From contig CAJUNT010000007.1 of assembly GCA_910587735.1 (NCBI GenBank), positions 81,698 through 145,697 on the forward strand: a DNA stretch of 64,000 nucleotides, read 5' to 3'. Below, piece after piece: positions 1 to 7,500 of the stretch. Within the stretch, counting starts at the first letter, position 1; each line of letters begins with the position of its first letter. Source of the DNA: an uncultured Clostridia bacterium. GTDB taxonomy: Bacteria; Bacillota; Clostridia; Lachnospirales; Anaerotignaceae. The position numbers and the translations under genes were made by a program. Under the pieces are notes generated by a model that saw only the letters and a list, made by a program, of their open reading frames with translations, was not told the DNA's origin and made no database searches.

Positions 1-766
1 ATGCTTTTAAACTATTTTCTAAACTCATGGGGTCAGCTATTAAAACTTTACCATCTGCAGTAATGCCATGAACAAGTATAAAATGTCCGCCAGTAGTAAA
101 ATGTCCTTTTTTCATAAGTGCTACAATCACTTTGCCAGATTCAAGTTCTTTGCGTATGCTTTCGTAGCTATGGTCGCTTATAGAGGTCGCTTCTAAGCCG
201 AATGCCTTTGCAGCATTTGGTATTAAAGAATGGTAAGAACCACTACCATAGGCAAAATATCCTTGTTCTCGTGACCAGTTTGCCATTTCATCTGGCAGTA
301 TTATGCGGTCTGTCAGGCTGGAAACAACCATAGCAACAGTCGTAGGACCACAGCCATATTTTGATATGACATCATTTCCACCATATATTTTATCGCCCCA
401 ACGAGCATCTGTTTGATTGAAATATACAATGTTTTTTATAGTGCTTGTTAAATATGTGATATCACCAATAGTATAAGTACCAGTTTCTGTTGTTGCAGAT
501 GCGGCTAATTCATCATGTGATGTCAAATTATAGATAGATAAGGGTTGTTTTTTCGGTTTTTGCGAAAAATCCTTATTTGCTTTTTGTATAGGGCGTGGTA
601 GAATAGAGGCGTATTGTTTATCCATAAAAGAAAGAGAGGACACACGATAAGCCATTATATACTGTTTATAATAATAAAAACTTTGTTTTGGTATATGTCT
701 TAAACAAGCGATATAAGAAATTGTGAATGTAACAATAAATAATATTGTAATTCTTACATAGCGCAA
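1..766 (-). CDS. Exported C39-like cysteine peptidase domain protein (3' end outside window)
   Basis: This minus-strand frame is open from a TTG at 766 to the window edge, so the C-terminus is missing. The start is set by AGGAGG (complement of 774-779) with a 7-nt spacer. The first 25 residues are hydrophobic (RITILFIVTFTISYIAC), consistent with a signal anchor. A polar linker follows, then the typical start of a Peptidase_C39_2/C39-like fold: YFNQTDARWGDKIYGG, with the nucleophile motif KYGCGPTTVAMVVSSL, and later the histidine-containing GGHFILVHGI followed by ADPM. Known members of this family are extracytoplasmic papain-like peptidases, often acting on the cell wall or exported peptides. 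The substrate cannot be read from the sequence. The domain call is sure; function beyond a secreted or anchored peptidase is inferred. Confidence 0.8.
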   Translation of the reverse strand, partial: MRYVRITILFIVTFTISYIACLRHIPKQSFYYYKQYIMAYRVSSLSFMDKQYASILPRPIQKANKDFSQKPKKQPLSIYNLTSHDELAASATTETGTYTIGDITYLTSTIKNIVYFNQTDARWGDKIYGGNDVISKYGCGPTTVAMVVSSLTDRIILPDEMANWSREQGYFAYGSGSYHSLIPNAAKAFGLEATSISDHSYESIRKELESGKVIVALMKKGHFTTGGHFILVHGITADGKVLIADPMSLENSLKA

Positions 767-1043
767 AAAAGAACCTCCTTTCAGTAAGTATTTTTTGCAG
801 TAATATTATAGCATTTTTGCTGCGTAATGTATAGCAATGATTTTTGTAAAATATTACAACTATTTAATACTATAAAAAACTGTATTTCATATTATTTTAT
901 TTGCGGGGTTTCACCCGCACCCACAAACTTTTTTGAAAAAAAGTTTGACAAAAAACTTTATTTTTTGCAAACGCAATGATTAAATAAGCATTTATGGAGT
1001 GATGAACGGTATTCAATATATTTTATCAAAAAGGGGCGTATAT
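767..1043. other. Divergent intergenic region with repeat copy
   Basis: This AT-rich gap lies between the minus-strand peptidase and the plus-strand ftsE-like gene, so both promoters should lie here. I see no convincing -35/-10 pair. The main content is the two-hairpin dispersed repeat at 889-961, described separately. Confidence 0.5.
889..961. repeat. Dispersed two-hairpin repeat, copy A
   Basis: It begins with ATATTATTTTATTTGCGG. A GCGGG/CCCGC hairpin follows, then a CAAACTTTTTT/AAAAAAAGTTTG hairpin, then GACAAAAAACTTTAT. The same order of elements, with the 18-nt left end identical and compensatory differences in the stems, recurs at 44326-44395. A related long CAAACTTTTT/AAAAAGTTTG stem occurs at 18562-18597. 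The arrangement suggests a mobile or multicopy palindromic element rather than a terminator for one gene. Confidence 0.6.
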
Positions 1044-1733
1044 ATGGCAGAAATATCTTTTCAAAATGTTGTCAAAATATTTGAAAACAATGCTGTGGGG
1101 CTAAACCATTTTAATATGGAAATGGAAAAAGGGGAATTTGTGTTTTTGGTGGGAAAAAGCGGTGTAGGAAAAAGCACATCATTACGCTTGCTTACGAGAG
1201 AAATTGAACCCACTCGAGGTAAAATATTTGTGAGGGGTCAAGATATCTCCACAATTAAAAAAAAGGAAATGCCCTATTTTAGGCGGTCTATGGGCGTGGT
1301 GTGGCAACAGACGCAATTATTGCCCAACAAAACGGTATATGAAAATGTTTCATTTGCATTGGAGGTATTGGAAACGGAAAAGCAAAAAATAGCAAATGAT
1401 GTACCTGCCGCATTGGGGCTAGTAAATATGAATAAAAAAGCAAATGTATATCCTGCACAGCTTTCTGGGGGGGAGTATTTACGTGTGGCACTTGCGCGCG
1501 CACTTGTGAAAAATCCTTCTATACTGATTGCGGACGAGCCAACGGCAAATTTAGACCAAGATACTGCATGGGACATCATGTGTTTACTGGACGAGGCAAA
1601 TAGGTGTGGTGTAACGGTATTAGTTGCCACACACGCCATAGAATTAGCAAAGTTGATGAAAAAACGTATATTGGTAATGCGTGCGGGATATGTGGCTAGA
1701 GACGTCCCAAAAGGGGGTATTAAAAATTTTTAA
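1044..1733 (+). CDS. FtsE-like ABC transporter ATPase, orphan copy
   Basis: A 229-residue ABC ATPase most like FtsE, the ATPase that with FtsX controls cell-wall hydrolases at division or elongation. Visible motifs are Walker A (GKSGVGKST, around residue 38), Q-loop WQQTQLLPNKTVYENV, signature LSGGEYLRVALARAL, Walker B ILIADEPTANLD and switch histidine ATHAIEL. The ATG at 1044 follows AAGGGG by 8 nt and matches the family start; an upstream ATG at 999 would add an unlikely 15-residue leader. No ftsX follows: the next gene is flagellin after its own promoter. Compared with the FtsE consensus as I recall it, the signature carries Y-L where Q-Q is usual and the Q-loop is altered. It may be a divergent paralogue rather than the main divisome FtsE. 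Confidence 0.75.
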   Translation: MAEISFQNVVKIFENNAVGLNHFNMEMEKGEFVFLVGKSGVGKSTSLRLLTREIEPTRGKIFVRGQDISTIKKKEMPYFRRSMGVVWQQTQLLPNKTVYENVSFALEVLETEKQKIANDVPAALGLVNMNKKANVYPAQLSGGEYLRVALARALVKNPSILIADEPTANLDQDTAWDIMCLLDEANRCGVTVLVATHAIELAKLMKKRILVMRAGYVARDVPKGGIKNF

Positions 1734-1753
1734 AAAAAAAGTCTCAAAAAGTA

Positions 1754-1780
1754 TTAAGTTTAAAAAAGAACCGCCGATAA
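1754..1780 (+). promoter_or_regulatory. Sigma-28 (SigD/FliA) type promoter of flagellin
   Basis: The -10 element GCCGATAA lies at 1773-1780. A degenerate -35 (TTAAG, 1754-1758) lies 14-15 nt upstream. The flagellar sigma consensus is TAAA-N15-GCCGATAT, so the -10 matches 7 of 8. The position, about 137 nt before the flagellin ATG, leaves a long leader carrying the CsrA-type hairpins. Confidence 0.7.
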
Positions 1781-1872
1781 CATTATTGAAGGATAAAAAG
1801 AACAATTTGCCTTCCCGTCGACAGCTGGCATAGTGTTCGATTTATCTGGTTGTAATTAAATAATAAAGGACA

Positions 1873-1912
1873 GTGGGAAAACGGAGTTTCCCGCGTAACT
1901 ACATGGAGGTAG
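1873..1912 (+). promoter_or_regulatory. Two CsrA-type hairpins in the flagellin leader, the second covering the SD
   Basis: Site 1: GGGAAA (1875-1880) pairs with TTTCCC (1887-1892), extendable outward by two pairs, and presents ACGGAG in the loop. Site 2: CTAC (1899-1902) pairs with GTAG (1909-1912) and presents ATGGAG in the loop; this loop contains the Shine-Dalgarno GGAGG (1905-1909), 8 nt before ATG 1918. GGA in a hairpin loop, with one site at the SD and one just upstream, is the known layout by which CsrA represses hag in Bacillus subtilis. The csrA and fliW genes lie 4 kb away. Confidence 0.75.
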
Positions 1913-1917
1913 ATTTT

Positions 1918-4473
1918 ATGATTATACAACACAATATTTCCGCATTAAATGCATACAACAAATTAAGTGGTAACAACAAAGCATTGGCTGCTAACTTACA
2001 GAAATTGTCTTCCGGTTACAAAATCAACAAAGCTGGCGATGACGCTGCTGGTTTAGCTGTATCCGAAAAAATGAGAGCACAAATCACAAGTTTGGAAGTT
2101 GCTCAGAAAAACTCATTAGATGGTATTTCTTTGGTACAAACAGCTGAAGGTGCTTTAACAGAAGTTCACTCTATGTTAAATAGAATGGTTGAACTTGCTA
2201 ACCAATCCGCAAATGGAACATATGACGACAGCAACAGACAAAAATTGCAGGCTGAAGTTGACCAGTTGAAGAGTGAAATTAACAGAATTTCTGATGCTAC
2301 AAACTTCAATGGTATCAAATTGCTTGATGGCAGTATGACAAATGAAGCTACTTTCTCTATGGGAGAAGCACAAGGTGTAAACATACTTGCAGCAGCTGCT
2401 GCTGGTACTGATCCTGTATTAGGAACAAACACAATTATGCACAAACAAGGCACACAGGCTGCAAAAGGCGAATTTACTATTGATTTAGCAAATACTCGTT
2501 ATGCAGGTGCAGTAGATGGTGACCAACTTGATATTAAAGTAGGAGATGAAACATTCTCATTAACACACGGCGACACAATTGGCGATACAAAAGTTGACTT
2601 AAGCACAACAGAAGGTGTTGCAAAAGCATTGGAAGCTGCTATTAATGCAAACGCTAATGGAAAAGTAAGCGGTGACAACTTTGAAGTAAAAGCAAGTGGC
2701 AACAGTGTAAAATTGGTAGAAAAAGAAATCGGCAAAGCTGGTAAAGCTGGGCTGAAAGACCTTGATATGGCAGTTAGTGTATCAGACCCTAACGAACCAA
2801 ATACAATTAAAAACTTACCTAAAGTAACAGGTACTGTAAAATCAACAGTAACAGATGGTACTGCTGCTGCAAAAGCAAAAATAGAACTTGATTTTACTGA
2901 TGTATCCATAGAAAAAGGTGACGATGGTGCAAAAGCAAAATTTTCAGTAGCTGGAAAAGACTACTATATTGATGTAGACGATGATATGGAAGATACTGAT
3001 ATTGTAACAGCACTTGTGACTGCAATTAATGCTGATAAACCTACTGTTGCGAAGACAGCTGGTGGTACTGAAACATTAACTGCTACACCTGATGGTACTG
3101 GCAAAAAGATAACTTTAGAGGCTGCTAATAATGCTGAGACTGCTTTTACAGATGCTCAAAAAGTTGTAGGTCTTACTGGCTCTTTAGAACCTCCTACAAT
3201 TACAGCACCTGGTACTTTAACTGTTGGTGCTGCACCTACACAAGGTGACGGTGCTGGCACAAAGGCTTCATTTAAATATGATATGGCTGGTGCTGAACTT
3301 CCAGAAATTACTGATGGAAGTACAGGAAATAAAGCTGTATTTACAATAGCTGGACAAGATTTTGAAATTGATATTCCTAAAGATGGAGAAACAGATGCTG
3401 AAACTATTGCAAAAGCACTTGCAGAAGCAATTAATGCGAAAGGTTTTACTTTACAAAGTAAAGCTACTGGTGGTACTGACCTTGCGTTTACAGCAAGTGT
3501 AGCTGATGGTAGTACAGAACTTGTATTTACTGCAGTAGATGATACAGCAACAACTACTATACAAAATCAAGCTGGTAATATGTCTGTAGCTGGAAAACCT
3601 GGTGCTCCTTCTGAAAGAGGATTACAAGGTACAAACAACGTTGGTACTACAGTTATACAGCAAGGTGCTGAAGAAGCTGCTGGAGAATGGGCAAGTACAG
3701 CTTTTGATTTAACAAAAGATATGATTGCTGATGGTAACAAACTGAAAATCGGTAATGAAACATATGTATTCAGTGTTGGTAAAGACAGCACAGTAAGAGC
3801 TGGAAAAGGCGAAGTTGTTGTTGATTTGAAAGATTTGGATACAAATGATCCAGATTTTGCAGACAAAGCAATAGACAGATTGACAAAAGCAGCTGCAAAC
3901 AACAAAATGTTTACAGTTGGTGATGACAAAAAACCTGGCAGAGTTACACTTCATGAACATAAAGCAAATGCAAATGCTTTTGACGCAGGTAAAGGTGGCA
4001 CAGATTTGACAACATTTGAAAATGTTCAAAAACAAATTTCTTTCTCTGTTGCATCTAAAACAGAATCTACAGGCAATAGCTTAAGATTACAAATTGGTGA
4101 TACTTCTGATAGCTACAACCAATTAGAAGTAAATGTTGCAAATTGTAGTGTAGAAGGTTTAGGCATTAAAGATGTAGATATCAGTACACAAGATGGTGCT
4201 GCTGCTGCAGTAGCTGCTATCAACGATGCTATTGATTATGTTTCTACAGTAAGAGGTAACTTGGGTGCTACTCAAAACAGATTGGAACACACAATCAACA
4301 ACTTGGAAGCAACAACAACTAACATCACAGAGGCTGAAAGCCGTATCAGAGATACAGACATGGCTAAAGAAATGATGGAATACACAAAGAACAACATTCT
4401 TGTTCAGGCTTCTCAGGCTATGCTTGCTCAAGCAAATCAGGTTCCTCAGGGTGTACTTCAGTTGTTACAATAA
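1918..4473 (+). CDS. hag/fliC: Flagellin, very large, with tandem repeats in the variable region
   Basis: An 851-residue filament subunit. The N-terminal D0/D1 region (MIIQHNISALNAYNKLSG, later KLSSGYKINKAGDDAAGLAVSEKM) and the C-terminal region (AESRIRDTDMAKEMMEYTK, ending QVPQGVLQLLQ) are canonical. Known flagellins are often 270-500 residues; here about 570 residues are inserted between. The insert contains at least two clearly related blocks of about 110 residues (near 320-430 and 455-570), each with an AG-D-Y/F-IDV strand, an AINA helix and an A-GGT-L turn, and two more distant ones. They resemble flagellin D2/D3-type modules. There is one cysteine near the C-terminus (NCSVEGLG). ATG 1918 is chosen over an upstream in-frame start because of GGAGG at 1905 and homology. 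The adjacent fliB suggests its lysines are methylated. Confidence 0.95.
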   Translation: MIIQHNISALNAYNKLSGNNKALAANLQKLSSGYKINKAGDDAAGLAVSEKMRAQITSLEVAQKNSLDGISLVQTAEGALTEVHSMLNRMVELANQSANGTYDDSNRQKLQAEVDQLKSEINRISDATNFNGIKLLDGSMTNEATFSMGEAQGVNILAAAAAGTDPVLGTNTIMHKQGTQAAKGEFTIDLANTRYAGAVDGDQLDIKVGDETFSLTHGDTIGDTKVDLSTTEGVAKALEAAINANANGKVSGDNFEVKASGNSVKLVEKEIGKAGKAGLKDLDMAVSVSDPNEPNTIKNLPKVTGTVKSTVTDGTAAAKAKIELDFTDVSIEKGDDGAKAKFSVAGKDYYIDVDDDMEDTDIVTALVTAINADKPTVAKTAGGTETLTATPDGTGKKITLEAANNAETAFTDAQKVVGLTGSLEPPTITAPGTLTVGAAPTQGDGAGTKASFKYDMAGAELPEITDGSTGNKAVFTIAGQDFEIDIPKDGETDAETIAKALAEAINAKGFTLQSKATGGTDLAFTASVADGSTELVFTAVDDTATTTIQNQAGNMSVAGKPGAPSERGLQGTNNVGTTVIQQGAEEAAGEWASTAFDLTKDMIADGNKLKIGNETYVFSVGKDSTVRAGKGEVVVDLKDLDTNDPDFADKAIDRLTKAAANNKMFTVGDDKKPGRVTLHEHKANANAFDAGKGGTDLTTFENVQKQISFSVASKTESTGNSLRLQIGDTSDSYNQLEVNVANCSVEGLGIKDVDISTQDGAAAAVAAINDAIDYVSTVRGNLGATQNRLEHTINNLEATTTNITEAESRIRDTDMAKEMMEYTKNNILVQASQAMLAQANQVPQGVLQLLQ

Positions 4474-4520
4474 TTTTCAATTATATAAAATCAATGCGTT
4501 GTTTCAACGTTATGATAGTA

Positions 4521-4549
4521 AAGCAGGCACGTTGTGCCTGCTTTTTTTA
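4521..4549 (+). terminator. Rho-independent terminator of flagellin
   Basis: AAGCAGGCAC and GTGCCTGCTT form a 10-bp stem with a 3-nt loop, followed by a T-run. It lies 48 nt after the flagellin stop. Confidence 0.9.
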
Positions 4550-4583
4550 AGGCTATAGCCTTAAAAAAACAATATTATAAAAC

Positions 4584-4602
4584 TGTGGGGGCATAGCCCC
4601 CA
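4584..4602. repeat. GC-rich hairpin between flagellin and fliB
   Basis: GTGGGGGC and GCCCCCAC are perfect 8-bp arms around ATA. There is no strong T-run, so this is not an obvious terminator. Just before it lies another palindrome (TTAAGGCTATAGCCTTAA) next to the flagellin terminator. Confidence 0.6.
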
Positions 4603-4712
4603 CTCTTTCAAATATGATTGTACGGCGATATACTGAATCAAATGACATTTATGCGGAAAATTTGTATATTTTAGCGTTTATATAAAAGTAGATGAAAGGA
4701 GCAAATGAAATC

Positions 4713-5957
4713 ATGAAAGATATTGTATTGCAACCAACATTTTATGACAAATTTTCATGCTTGGGCAGTGATTGTAAAAATAATTGCTGCACTGATTGGA
4801 CAATCTATTTTACAAAAGATGAATTTAGAAATATTAAAAGAAAAATGCACTCTGAAGAATTTAAAAATATATTTCAAGACGCTTTTGAATTTAAAAAAGG
4901 TGAAAATGATAGATGCACAATTAAATTTGATGAAAATAAAAAGTGTAAATTTTTAGATGAAAATAGATTATGTAAAATATATCAAGAAGTTGGTCCCGAA
5001 AATATGAGTTGGGTTTGTCAAATTTATCCTAGAATAGGTATACATTATTTGGATAATTATGAGATTTTTCTTTCTGTAAGCTGTGAAGAAGTCATTAATT
5101 TGCTTTTGGAAGAAAAAGACGGTATTATGCTCGAAATCAAAGAAAGAGAATTGTCACCTGCTGAAAAAAAAGGCTGCGCTATCATTCGTGCAAGTGGTGT
5201 TATGGGAAATCCAATTTTTCATTTTTGGAATGATTCAAAAATATTGCTTCTAAGTGTACTCCAAAATAGAGACTATGCTTTTGGTGAAAGAATGGTATTA
5301 TTAGGCTTTGCTGTGCAAAAAATACAAGAAATGGTTGATAATAAAAAATATAGTGATGTGCCAGACTATATTCAAACATTTGCAAGAGAATTAGAACAAC
5401 ATAAAGAAATTTATAAACAATTTTTTGATAATATTGAGAAAGATGAAAAAAGAAAAGCTTTACAGACAATTGCGTATTATTTGCCTAATTGCGGTAAAAA
5501 TATTCAAGAGAAAGTTGCAGAAAGAATTGACTTAAAGAAAAAAGCACATATTGTAATATCTGATGAAAATGCAGAACAAAAAAAGCTCACTATGAATATA
5601 GAATATAATACTCAAAAATATTTAGATGCTATAGCAGAATTTAATGAATTTTTGAAGGGCAAAGAATACTGGCTTGAAAATGTTATATTAGAAGGATTTT
5701 TAGCTACAAAGGGTCTTTATCGTATTAGTGGAGGATTTTGGCATAATTATGCGGGCATGATAATGATATATAGTGCATATTTACTTATGTTAACATGCTG
5801 TCTACATAAAGATAGCACAAAAGAGGAGTTTGTATATTATGCTTCTGAAATTGGAAGAGTAATGTTTCATAATGATACAACATTGAAGTCATTGGAAGAA
5901 CATTTGAAAGAAACAGAAAGCGATACACTTGCTTATTTGGCAGTATTGGCATTATAA
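4713..5957 (+). CDS. fliB: Flagellin lysine-N-methylase
   Basis: A 414-residue protein with the FliB family signature at its N-terminus: LQPTFYDKFSCLGSDCKNNCC, a cysteine cluster thought to bind an iron-sulfur cluster, and further cysteines in RLCKIYQEVGPE and WVCQIYPRI. FliB methylates surface lysines of flagellin using S-adenosylmethionine. Its position directly after flagellin supports that role, and the flagellin variable region is lysine-rich. I chose ATG 4713, which follows AGGAG and matches the family start MKDIVLQPTF; an in-frame ATG at 4692 has its SD downstream of it. It is separated from flagellin by a terminator and so is transcribed independently or by read-through. It ends at a bidirectional terminator facing csrA. 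Confidence 0.88.
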   Translation: MKDIVLQPTFYDKFSCLGSDCKNNCCTDWTIYFTKDEFRNIKRKMHSEEFKNIFQDAFEFKKGENDRCTIKFDENKKCKFLDENRLCKIYQEVGPENMSWVCQIYPRIGIHYLDNYEIFLSVSCEEVINLLLEEKDGIMLEIKERELSPAEKKGCAIIRASGVMGNPIFHFWNDSKILLLSVLQNRDYAFGERMVLLGFAVQKIQEMVDNKKYSDVPDYIQTFARELEQHKEIYKQFFDNIEKDEKRKALQTIAYYLPNCGKNIQEKVAERIDLKKKAHIVISDENAEQKKLTMNIEYNTQKYLDAIAEFNEFLKGKEYWLENVILEGFLATKGLYRISGGFWHNYAGMIMIYSAYLLMLTCCLHKDSTKEEFVYYASEIGRVMFHNDTTLKSLEEHLKETESDTLAYLAVLAL

Positions 5958-5974
5958 AATGTGAAAAATAATAA

Positions 5975-6000
5975 AACCCCCTACATTGGGGGCTTTTTTA
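5975..6000. terminator. Terminator between fliB and csrA
   Basis: CCCCC and GGGGG arms with flanking AAAA and TTTTTTATTTTT tracts. It lies after the fliB stop and overlaps the 3' end of the convergent csrA, so it can act in both directions. Confidence 0.8.
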
Positions 6001-6237
6001 TTTTTCTGTATTTTGTTTTTTGATAAGTCCTGATAATGCTGATAAATTAGCAATATCCGTTTTTGTTGCTTCTTGATTTGCTGATGCCGCTTCTAATAAT
6101 TCAGAACGTACAATGGAAATTTCACGAGGCGCATCAATGGCAATTTTTACTCTATCTGCTGTAATTTCTTGTATTGTAATGTGAATATTGCCGTTTATTA
6201 CAAGAGATTCAGCTGCCTTACGCTGTAATATTAACAT
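5998..6237 (-). CDS. csrA: Carbon storage regulator CsrA, flagellin translational repressor
   Basis: A 79-residue RNA-binding protein of the CsrA/RsmA family. It starts MLILQRKAAESLVI and contains NIHITIQEITADRVKIAIDAPREISIVRSEL, matching the family beta strands and the RNA-contacting R-E-hydrophobic motif; the last 25 residues are a tail. In Firmicutes CsrA binds GGA hairpins in the flagellin leader and is titrated by FliW. The start overlaps the fliW stop by one nucleotide (TAATG), so the two genes are translationally coupled, and GGAG inside the end of fliW is the ribosome site. The flagellin leader at 1873-1912 has two matching hairpins. Confidence 0.93.
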   Translation of the reverse strand: MLILQRKAAESLVINGNIHITIQEITADRVKIAIDAPREISIVRSELLEAASANQEATKTDIANLSALSGLIKKQNTEK

Positions 6238-6689
6238 TAGCTATTCTCCTCCTCTTTTTGCCCTAAAGCTGCAAAAGAATGACGAATTTGATATTCGGGA
6301 TTATCTAGCATAATCTGTAAGGCTTTATTGCTTTTTGGATTAACGGCAATAGGACATTTTAAATTAGCAGTACTTGTGCGAATGTCATCTGTCATAGAGC
6401 AAATGACATATATAAGTAATTCGCCTATATTTGTCGCTCCTAGAGTTTGAAGTTCCGCATTTGTCAGCGTAGGATGGTATTCCTCCAAAAATGCAAAGGG
6501 ATTAACAGTAAAAAAAGCAGTATCTTTATTTTTTAAACTTTGCAAACAAAGTACATCTTCATTGTTTGGGTCAAGCTGTATTAATAAAAATTCTTTTTCC
6601 TGTTCAAAACCAAAAAGACCATTTTCAAATGAAATGATATTTTTTTCATCATAGGAATATTTGCCAAAGTATTTTGTTTCTTTTATCAT
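6237..6689 (-). CDS. fliW: Flagellar assembly factor FliW, CsrA antagonist
   Basis: A 150-residue protein with the FliW hallmarks FENGLFGFEQEKEFLLIQL near the N-terminus and TANLKCPIAVNPKSNKALQ near the C-terminus. FliW binds newly made cytoplasmic flagellin; when flagellin is exported, FliW is released and binds CsrA allosterically, relieving repression of flagellin. The length is typical of the family. It sits in a tight minus-strand cluster: the upstream DUF6470 gene ends 8 nt before it and csrA overlaps its stop. Together with flagellin in the same window this gives all parts of the loop. Confidence 0.93.
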   Translation of the reverse strand: MIKETKYFGKYSYDEKNIISFENGLFGFEQEKEFLLIQLDPNNEDVLCLQSLKNKDTAFFTVNPFAFLEEYHPTLTNAELQTLGATNIGELLIYVICSMTDDIRTSTANLKCPIAVNPKSNKALQIMLDNPEYQIRHSFAALGQKEEENS

Positions 6690-6697
6690 AATTCACC

Positions 6698-7306
6698 TCA
6701 TGCTTTAATATCAAAGGCAGGCGTATAATTTGGATTTGCACTTGGCGGAACATAAAGAGGGTCGCCAACATATTCAATTAATACGTCTGGTTGCTGTTTA
6801 ATGGAAAATTCAATGCTTCCAGGTATAAATTCAAAACCTGCCTTATTGATTTTCCAGTCGAAATTTAATTTATCCATTTCATATTGTATTGTGATATCAG
6901 GCTCTGACCAGTTCAAATTAGCACCTGCCTTTGGTATAAAATCTAAACCATAATCTGTATTTTTGGTGTTTCTTTGTTTTATAACTTGGTCTAAAGCGTC
7001 ATCACCTAATGTTGCACTTAATAATATTTGTCCTTCCTGTGCATATGTTGCAGTAGCATTATAAGCAGCATTTCTACCTTTTTGGGCAAAATTATTTATC
7101 AGTGATTTTGTAGAGGCAGGACGAACGGAATCTCTTGCCTCAAATGTATCCATACTTAAACGAATAGGGCGACTTTTAATTGTAAAGTTGCCATCATCAC
7201 GGCTGATTTCTAAATCTACAGTGCCCCTTTTTTGCTCAAGTCTGGCATTATTTACTTTAAATTCAATGGAAATCGGAACAGTTGTGATTTTTAATAGTTG
7301 TTCCAT
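6698..7306 (-). CDS. DUF6470 (YviE-like) flagellar cluster protein
   Basis: A 202-residue soluble protein. It resembles YviE of Bacillus subtilis (DUF6470), which lies between flgL and fliW in many Firmicutes and whose function is unknown. Visible features are the N-terminal LKITTVPISIEFKVNNARLEQ strand region and DITIQYEMDKLNFDW, a pattern repeated in beta-rich segments. There is no signal peptide and no membrane helix. ATG 7306 is preferred over the TTG at 7312 because the AGGGGG element lies 7 nt before the ATG but only about 1 nt before the TTG. The gap to fliW is 8 nt, so it is probably the first gene of the DUF6470-fliW-csrA unit, downstream of the flgL terminator. Confidence 0.75.
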   Translation of the reverse strand: MEQLLKITTVPISIEFKVNNARLEQKRGTVDLEISRDDGNFTIKSRPIRLSMDTFEARDSVRPASTKSLINNFAQKGRNAAYNATATYAQEGQILLSATLGDDALDQVIKQRNTKNTDYGLDFIPKAGANLNWSEPDITIQYEMDKLNFDWKINKAGFEFIPGSIEFSIKQQPDVLIEYVGDPLYVPPSANPNYTPAFDIKA

Positions 7307-7450
7307 ATACAATCCCCCTTCTCTATATATTTAACATTTTGCCAGAAATGTAATGAACAATGAAACGTTCAGCTTATTATAATATATGCAGAAATTGTTT
7401 TCTGCTGAAAAACTACAATATAAAATATATTTTATTTTAATAGAGATACC

Positions 7451-7482
7451 AAAAAGTTCTTCGATTTTTGGAAGAACTTTTT
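7451..7482 (-). terminator. Terminator downstream of flgL
   Basis: AAAAAGTTCTTC and GAAGAACTTTTT form a perfect 12-bp stem with an 8-nt loop. On the minus strand a T-run closes the stem. It starts about 20 nt past the flgL stop and separates flgL from the DUF6470 gene. Confidence 0.8.
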
Positions 7483-7500
7483 GTATACATTGTAATATGA

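Noticed and set aside
1274..1639. Minus-strand open frames inside the ftsE-like gene and similar antisense frames elsewhere
   Set aside because: They mirror codon structure of the real genes, lack ribosome sites and show no domain features.
2166..4431. Several minus-strand open frames within flagellin
   Set aside because: Low-complexity sequence arising from the biased codon use of the repeated flagellin region; no ribosome sites.
4608..4631. Possible sigma-28 promoter upstream of fliB (GGCGATAT)
   Set aside because: The -10 has one mismatch and no TAAA lies at 15 nt; the only similar element is about 12 nt away. Not strong enough to annotate.
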